A DNA stretch of 64,000 nucleotides, from positions 5,325,854-5,389,853 of the forward strand of contig NC_067231.1 in the NCBI RefSeq assembly GCF_019924925.1, read 5' to 3'. Every line of letters begins with the position of its first letter. The first letter of the stretch is position 1. Under the pieces are notes generated by a model. The model saw only the letters and a program-made list of their open reading frames with translations, did not search any database and was not told the DNA's origin. The stretch is from Ctenopharyngodon idella (lineage: Eukaryota; Chordata; Actinopteri; Cypriniformes; Xenocyprididae). The position numbers were made by a program, and so were the translations under genes. This document shows positions 57,670 through 64,000 of the stretch, one piece after another.

Positions 57670-59485
57670 CTGTCAGTATGAGCTAACTAAAACTGATTCA
57701 AACCCACCCAAAAGGAATAAAATCTAGCTGTGGGATTCCCTTAAAAAAACCTTAAAATAAACTTTTTGACTTTATTTATTCTGCTTTATGTCATCTTATT
57801 TGGATGATTTTAGCTATACTTGTTTTATAGAATATATTTATTTAATCTGCATTTTATTCCTCTTCAGTTGATATACATTTAAATTTGATTTAAATTTTCA
57901 GCACTTTTCATGCTAAATTCTTTCAAATGTGAGCTATAAATATGAATAACACTCACAATGTAAAATAGAGCCACCCATAAAATGCTATGGCAGTTTTTGC
58001 CTTAAAACATGTATTGTCCTCTTCCCAATTACCTTTTTTGATAAACTTTTTTTTTTTTTTCCACAGCCATAGTACATTGTAAAAGTAGGCCAAAAAACGC
58101 AACCCGTAGCTCTGTCATTTTTCCTGCGACTGCATTTTCATTCATGGAAAATGCCTGAAAGCAATTACAATCAAATTCAGGAGATCATCAAAACCCAGCT
58201 CATCACCCTCAGTTCTGCACATCTAAGCTGCTAAAGTACATTTCTATATGGAGCACAACATTTCTTCATCAAGTCCTTCAAGACCATCATCTGTCACTTT
58301 TCAAAGTAAAAGGCAGAGTCATATTTTGTGGGGGCATGAGAACAACAACACAATTTATCATCTGACAGACTTCAGCGCTCATGCCAAGGGGTTTCCAGAG
58401 CCTTCTGCTCATTTTTGCACAGTCACTCCAAGTGGAGCACTGAAGCATCTCTGCACAGAGTAGAGTGACACGGCACAAGAGTACCACTGAAGAGCATTGA
58501 AAGCCAAAGACAATGAATAAAATGAGCAAAAACGCCACCTGAGAACACAAAACAAGTGTTTTAAATTAACGCTTATAATAAAACAAGCTATATATTGACA
58601 TTTAAAGCCACATTTTGCAAGGCATTCGTTTGCCACAATCTTTATCAGCAGAAATTGATCTGTGCAATAATATGCATATTTACTCCATCTAGATATTTAT
58701 GAGACCCATGAGGACTTATTTAAAACAAGGACCTGGCAGCTCGCTCAAGCACACTGACAAGATATAATTAATTAAATCTTGCTTTTAATAATCAATTATA
58801 ACCACTAAGCTGACAGGCTGACTGGACTCAACTAATCATTAGATTTTATCATCAGGTTTGCATACTTTGAATATAAAAATGGTAAATCAGATTCTGGTTA
58901 ATCAGAAATGCTTTTCTCAAATAATGATTTTCCATAATCACCTCCACATGGAAGAAACAGACAAGAAGCCCCATCCCCCCGTGTTCACAGAACACTAGAT
59001 GACAGGAAGTCATTTATGATTATATCTTTTTTATATTGAGGCACTCTGCACTGGCACGCTGGAAAGGAAGTGTTTTATTCACTCTAAAATGAAATGAAAA
59101 AACATCCTAAACAAGCTTTTAAGCCACATAAAATGTCCCAGGGTCAAAAGCCGATCCAATGTTCTTTATTTTGGATAATTTGACTGATGTGTAGAGAGAC
59201 TAATTTTTTTTTAACACATTTGGGAACTTAAATCCACTCTGAAGAATTTGCACGGACTGCATGTCATCTGCCAATTAAATGCTTCCACTCTTTAAAGCAT
59301 AATGGATTCTCATTTACTGTCAGTGTTTTTATCATTCATTGGCTGGAAAACAAAGTGATTTTAACGCTATTGTTCATCTGTGTCGTCATTGTTACAGTTG
59401 TGGTGTGAAATTCCCTATTCTCACAGATTATTAAAACTTTATAATTATCATTATAGGTGTGAACAGGCACTAAAAGAAGCCTCAC
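57670..59485. other. pcdh15 intron, nothing identified
   Basis: AT-rich; no gene or bounded repeat. Confidence 0.45.
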
Positions 59486-59626
59486 TTTTGGATGGGGCTC
59501 GTAGATTGGACGACACCACCCTCATGGAGTCGGCTTCCACGCGGAGGACGTAACTGCTGTTGCTCTCGTAGTCCAGTGGCTTGGCAGTGCTGATAACTCC
59601 AGTGATGTTGTTCATGATGAATTCGC
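59486..59626 (-). CDS. pcdh15: pcdh15 exon: second half of EC10
   Basis: A 141-bp exon, phase 1 in and phase 1 out. The acceptor is cgttgcgacag and the donor gtgag. It encodes GEFIMNNITGVISTAKPLD and continues to LRAPSK. It holds the standard EC hallmarks: the TGVI core turn, LDYES (the LDRE calcium motif, with Tyr for Arg) and a beta strand YVLRVEAD. The split serine codon at its end is completed by the next exon to give SNTAKV, as in vertebrate PCDH15. The upstream intron is 3.3 kb and the downstream one 2.4 kb. A TTAA-flanked MITE of 842 bp (59713-60554) lies 87 bp upstream of the acceptor. Confidence 0.93.
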
Positions 59627-59712
59627 CTGTCGCAACGGGAGAGAAAACAGCGGGTATGTTTACATGCTATTTTACAACAGCTTCACGATCAGATTTTTAG
59701 TGTCAGAATTAA

Positions 59713-60554
59713 AGGCACACTATGTAAATTTTAGCCGCTAGAGGTTGCTTATTCAAAACAAAGGCGTAGCTTGATGACGCCTTGATTTCGTGGAATCATG
59801 GGAGGTGTTGTCTTCACGTCTACAGCCGGTGGAAAAGAATTGGGACGGGACTCGGACAGAAATCATGTTCATGGATGAGATTATTAATGTTACTGTAGTA
59901 TGAAGCAGAGCAGGGCCGAGTGCTGTGGGAGCGGAACAAGGCCGTTGGAGCGATTGCTAATGAGACGAGCGCGACACACGCCTCGAGAGCAGCAGAACTT
60001 TTATTATGCCACAGTCGTCGCTTCCGCTTCTTCCAGTCAAGCGTATGTGGGGTAAAGCAGCGCTGTTTATTATATTAGATACATATGTGTGTTGAAAATT
60101 GTTATAGTGCTACTCTGTGTTCGCTTGGCGGCTACTATGAGACACTAGATCGATATTAGGCATGGTAAAACATGGTACTCGCTGTAAAATAAGAAAATGA
60201 GATTTAAAAAATAAGACTTACTGTGTTGAGCTATATAACGATTCGTTTTCTGTCAATGAATGTATCCAAACAGTTGCTCACCTGTCTAATAAAACACATA
60301 ATATATTAAAGCGTCTTTGGTGTTTCCATGGTTTCTACAAAATAAAACCGGAAACCGAGGGTAATGCGGATATGATGTCATTGATAGGCGACGCTCGGAC
60401 ACGGTCTGTGTACTGGTTAAAATTGCTTATTTCTCTGGATTTAAACATTCTTGGAAACATCTGGGATAATGTAAATACACAAGTCAACAAAATATATAAC
60501 ACTGTTCTAGTGGGTTTTGGATATTTTAATCCAAAAATCTTACATATTGTGCCT
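59713..60554. mobile_element. TTAA-flanked MITE with AGGCACACTATG ends
   Basis: Perfect TTAA at 59709-59712 and 60555-60558. The ends read AGGCACACTATGTAAATTTT and the inverse aaaatcttacatattgtgcct. A third distinct TTAA-type family. Its centre is CpG-rich, unlike nearby introns. Confidence 0.8.
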
Positions 60555-60619
60555 TTAAGCATTTTTAATCTAAGATACAATAAGGTTACAATGAGGTTCA
60601 ATTTTTTCACATTAGTTAA

Positions 60620-61117
60620 AGGGGACCTATTAAGTCCTAAAAGTCTTGATTTTGTTTTTGGGGTCTATTAGAATAAGTTTTGCTTGAATGATCAAAAACA
60701 CCTTTTTTCACATATTTTACGTTGTCGCAGCACCTCTCTTCCCAATCTGTCAGTAACGCTCTGTTTAGTTCATGTCTCTATGAAGCCCCTCCTTCTGAAA
60801 AGCACAATTTACTCTGATTAAACGTTTTTTAGTGTGTTTGGGAAATGTCACACTCCTTACCATAATCGCGAGCTTCTAACGCAACTCAACCAGGCTTCCT
60901 CTCTTTATTTTGAATATGTCTTGTGCGGGAATTATTTAAATGAGGGAAATTATGATGTGTATGTTCCTGGAAGAAAACTGAAGACTACAATCAAGTTGTT
61001 TCAGGTGCTTTGTAACTTTGCAGACCTTTTTCATGCTCAAACAGCAACATTACACACTAAAGAAAGTTGAAAATGTAAAAAACAAACAAACAAACAAAAA
61101 AACATCATAGGACCTCT
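60620..61117. repeat. TTAA-type element with AGGGGACCTATTA end
   Basis: TTAA at 60616-60619, then aggggacctattaagtccta; the right end reads catcataggacctct. The exact right border is uncertain. Confidence 0.6.
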
Positions 61118-61249
61118 AGCAATTAAAGATACTTCTAAAGCATTTATTTTTAGCATTTATTACACTTTATTTTAAGGTGTCCTTGTTACATTGTAATTAT
61201 ACATTTAGGTACTGAGTGATTAGGGTTTGATTTAGGGTAGCGTTTCAGA

Positions 61250-61683
61250 AACGATCTCCGTCTACACTACAACGGTGAAAACGCATGTCACATGACCGTT
61301 CGTGCACACTGGGCATGCACGTACAAGTGTAAACACTTGTCGCTTGCGCATGTAGGCAGCTGCAGTATTAAAAAATGCAGAGTTTAACTGCACAATGGCT
61401 GCTAAAAATGACAACAAAGCCAGCAAAGATTCAGTCTCCATGTTATTGTTTATACAGTCGTCAAGGATATGCAGAGCAAACGTGGGCAGCCACGCCATCG
61501 CTTTCAAAAGTCTCAGTTGTGGTCCGTTTACACTGAAACGCAACCCCAGTGTTTTCAAACAAAAAATGGGCTTTGCAGCATTTTCGAAAGTCTCCATTTT
61601 TGAGGGTCGAAAATGGCGGAGTAGTGTAAAAGACAGGAGTAACTAGCAAAAAAACGAAAACGCACTAGTGTAAACGGGGCCTT
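61250..61683. repeat. MITE with AAACGGGGCC end
   Basis: The left end aacgatctccgtctacacta and right end ctagtgtaaacggggcctta are imperfect inverts. Open frames on both strands inside it are not genes. Confidence 0.6.
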
Positions 61684-61689
61684 AGGTCA

Positions 61690-62940
61690 TGTTAATTTCA
61701 ACATTTACTAAAACATTATTAAAATCAAAAGTTGTATCTATTAATATTATTTAATGGTCCTGAGCTAACATGAACTAACAATGAACAGCTGTATTTTTAT
61801 TATTTGATGTTACCAAAGATTATTAAATACTGTAGCAAATGTAATGCTCATTGTTAGTTCATACAGTACATCATTATACGCTAACTAATGGGACCTTATT
61901 ATTAATGATATGTTACCAAATAATCACGTGAGATGAAAAACCTTTCATTTGTAAAGCATTTACTGGATTTTATTCACCGGATTATCCAAAATAGGTATTC
62001 CCACATTATTTACTATATAATTTTTCTTTTTCATTGAATTTACAAACAAATAACTCAATTGTTATTCATACCTTTACCATATGACGACATTACTCCTACC
62101 ATGATATAAGAATTCGCTCATCATATTTCTAAGTCCAGGTCTTAGGACTCATCCTTTAACCGCCTCCGTGTACCGTATCGGTAATACACTTAGCTATATT
62201 GGGATTTCAGGTCCAGAGTGCACTACCCTCCTCTTGAGTCTCATTAACATTCATAAAGGATTAGCTCTGATCTTGGTTGATGTCATCGCAATAAACGTCT
62301 TGGATCCAGGCGGTTTGAAGGGTGGGATGATTACCTTATTCTTCCTCGCTTTTTCTAGTTTGCGCTAATGAAAACAGCCCTTTGATTACCTATCTACGCT
62401 CTTTGATTCCGTCTAATGAGAATGTACCGAAACGATTTCCCCTTCACTCTAAACCAGCGCCAGATGTATTCAAATGTGATTTCGGCTGCACACATTCTGA
62501 ACAGAGAGAGGATTTAATCACGCACACCTCCCTCTTCCTGCTCTTACACGCTCTCCGATGACACACGGCAACAGGAAGTACACTCCTTCAAACAAAACCT
62601 TCTCTCTCACAGAGCTTTTGATATCTTGCAGCTGACAGCCACCTAAGAAATGGCGTCTAGGAGTGTGTGGGCTGTCATTATCCCATGCTTGATGTCTTAC
62701 AAACTATAATTTATTACAATACAATAATATCCAGCTCATAAAAGACCAGTGTGACATTTCCCGCAATCTTGTCTTTTTTCACTGAGGTTTCTGATAAAGG
62801 AATAAACCATAGTCTAGTTGAAGTATATACTTGAAGGGCCAGCATTTATGAGAACTGCCAGTGGCGGTTTAATTGCATGCCCTTTCTGCATCGTTTTAGC
62901 ACTTGATTCACTAAACAAATTATGCAAATCCGTTAAGTGC
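61690..62940. other. pcdh15 intron, possibly conserved block at 62160-62600
   Basis: The block has even composition and no repeat signs. No coding evidence. Confidence 0.35.
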
Positions 62941-62944
62941 TCAC

Positions 62945-63054
62945 CGCCTTCATTTCCTTCGATGATGGAGTAGACGATGGTCTGGTTTATGGCAGCCGCC
63001 AAGATGACTCCTGCGACCGTTCCCACGGGGGCATTCTCGCTGATCGGAGAGAAC
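62945..63054 (-). CDS. pcdh15: pcdh15 exon: first half of cadherin repeat EC10
   Basis: A 110-bp exon, split phase 2 at its 5' border and phase 1 at its 3' border. The acceptor is tgtatgcgcag and the donor gtgagc. It encodes about 36 residues that begin FSPISENAPVGTV and end SIIEGNEG. This is the A-to-C strand part of a cadherin repeat: SEN is the XEX calcium-binding position and ENAPVGT is the usual start of an EC domain. By comparison with the mammalian protein this is the tenth of eleven EC repeats. The preceding exon is not in the window, so the first codon is incomplete. The domain is extracellular and part of the rigid calcium-dependent rod of the tip link. Repeat number is inferred by counting back from MAD12. 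Confidence 0.88.
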
Positions 63055-63164
63055 CTGCGCATACACAGTGCACTGCATTAATGATGTATCACAACACAAA
63101 TCATACATAAAACAGTGGTTCTGGAGAGTCGTTCCACATTAGAATGTGTTTTAAAACTTTCTGG

Positions 63165-63315
63165 GCCTGTAAAAGTAAAATACAGTAAAAGTGGCAAATT
63201 ATTTGAAGTCCAGCTCCCCCTCGCTGGAAGTAATGGGTGGAGCTAGACGATCCACCTACACCCTATCCCTACTGCTAAACATAACTCCACCCATAAGGTC
63301 CAGAGAGGGGGAACT
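63165..63315. repeat. Small imperfect inverted repeat
   Basis: tgaagtccagctccccctcg and ggtggagct on the left pair loosely with aactccaccc and gagagggggaactggatgt on the right. Confidence 0.4.
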
Positions 63316-63339
63316 GGATGTTGTTTTGGCAAAATATGG

Positions 63340-63362
63340 ACACACACACACACACACACACA
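63340..63362. repeat. (CA)n microsatellite
   Basis: Eleven perfect CA units in the intron upstream of the EC10 exon. Confidence 0.95.
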
Positions 63363-63624
63363 AGTGTATATTTATTTAGTTTAGTTAAATTATACAACCT
63401 GAATTTAATTGTGAGTTCTGTGTGATGTACATGCACAAAATTATTGTTCATAATGTACACCAATGTGCAGATTTCATTTTAATCAGGAAAGATTCACTAA
63501 CTTTAACAAAAGTGACAGTAAAGACATCGATAGTTTAATTTTAATTAAATTTGATTGTTCTATTCTTAAAAGATTCCAGGAAAAATGTATCAGGGTTTTC
63601 TCAAAAATCAGTTTATTTGTGTAA

Positions 63625-63670
63625 CATGTTTATTGAGCAGCAAATCAGCATATTAAAATGATTTTTGAAG
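63625..63670. repeat. Fragment of the dispersed repeat seen at 21310
   Basis: tgagcagcaaatcagcatat and aaaatgatttttgaaggaaa match that copy. Confidence 0.5.
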
Positions 63671-63763
63671 GAAATTGTGTTAAAATGTTCAGTGTATAAA
63701 TACATTAACTGTTATATTTAAATGGTATATAATTTCTGTATATCAGTATTTTAGCATTTCCTT

Positions 63764-63815
63764 GGAATCAGACCCTTGGCATTGCTAGCGCTTTACTCTA
63801 CTGTTTGAGCTGTAG
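63764..63815 (-). repeat. SINE head fragment (minus strand)
   Basis: ggcattgctagcgctttact and ctactgtttgagctgtag match the head of the SINE at 37568 read in the same orientation. Confidence 0.55.
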
Positions 63816-64000
63816 GCAATGTTTGAAGGTACAGAAGAAAAGCCTGAGGCAAAGTTGGAAAATGGTCATTCAAAGCCATGGCTTGCATTTCAAGAACTGC
63901 TGGAACTGCAAAGCTGCATTTTAAGGAATCTACTGACAATCTAAATGGTGCACTTTTGCTCCTTGATTATGATATAAATGCACTGTAGGCTATTCAGCAC

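Larger units (their letters stand above)
24487..63054 (-). other. pcdh15: Protocadherin-15 gene, 3' half (locus summary)
   Basis: Fifteen exons on the minus strand reconstruct the C-terminal half of protocadherin-15, the lower component of the tip link that gates mechanotransduction channels in inner-ear and lateral-line hair cells. What is seen: every exon has AG/GT borders, and phases chain as 1-1-0-0-2-2-2-2-2. After the common exon at 41576-41466, the message either enters the CD1 terminal exon or four small exons followed by one of two other terminal exons. Identity rests on recalled family similarity: the DENDHPPEF linker, the YxEELGD juxtamembrane block, the MYDEYGEV/SYYYSP block, and the conserved ends QSTIL (CD1) and WMGPWNNLHIPMTKL (last exon). 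The 5' half (EC1-EC9, signal peptide, promoter) is outside the window. Whether this is the a or b paralogue is not decided. Exon names CD1/CD2/CD3 follow mammalian gene order and are inferred for the last two. Confidence 0.95.

Noticed and set aside
61262..61646. Open frames on both strands of 83-111 codons
   Set aside because: They lie inside a MITE with inverted ends and have no family resemblance.
1..64000. CRISPR arrays, operons or phage-like systems
   Set aside because: Regularly spaced direct repeats with unique spacers are absent and the whole window has vertebrate gene and repeat structure; simple repeats (AAT, TA, CA) explain periodic signals.

Overview
The window comes from a teleost fish genome, most likely a cyprinid (carp, goldfish or zebrafish relative). 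This rests on vertebrate intron-exon structure, AT-rich non-coding DNA, and a dense load of Tc1/mariner elements, TTAA-flanked MITEs, hAT-type MITEs and tRNA-derived SINEs that I recognise from cyprinid genomes. No prokaryotic gene, operon or CRISPR array is present.

One protein-coding gene is clearly supported: the 3' half of protocadherin-15 (pcdh15), on the minus strand, from 63054 down to 25201. The cyprinid paralogue (pcdh15a or pcdh15b) cannot be settled from this sequence alone. Protocadherin-15 is the lower half of the hair-cell tip link. Its extracellular end meets cadherin-23, and its membrane-proximal part sits with the TMC/LHFPL5/TMIE transduction machinery. The exons here encode, in order, the last two cadherin repeats (EC10, EC11), the membrane-proximal MAD12/PICA domain, the transmembrane helix, a 9-base microexon, a short common juxtamembrane exon, and then three alternative C-terminal cassettes. 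CD1 is one 1.4-kb proline-rich terminal exon (39788-38357). The CD2-like and CD3-like tails share four small Tyr-rich exons (33556, 30596, 30459, 29565) and end in either a 1.5-kb acidic exon (28113-26602) or a 0.57-kb exon (25773-25201). All splice phases close, so three complete C-termini can be read directly from the DNA.

Layout: 1-24.4 kb is intergenic and repeat-rich, with no gene I can support. It holds SINEs, MITEs, two degenerate Tc1 transposons, a 5'-truncated RNase-H-bearing LINE with a perfect 17-bp target-site duplication, a nested Tc1-in-MITE, and a few CpG-rich patches. 24.5-41.6 kb is the alternative cytoplasmic-tail region. Its CD1-to-CD2/3 introns contain an inverted-duplicated Tc1 remnant, a nearly complete Tc1 copy (32009-33114) and a hAT-type MITE just past the CD1 stop. 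41.6-63.1 kb holds the membrane and extracellular exons, separated by 0.8-4.6 kb introns. 63.1-64 kb is intron sequence; upstream exons lie outside the window.

The most interesting points are the tail-switch architecture (microexon, NAGNAG and tandem CAG acceptors, phase-matched cassettes), a large acidic CD2-like exon, the only canonical poly(A) signal after CD1 lying inside a transposon, and several nested transposon insertions that give a relative chronology.
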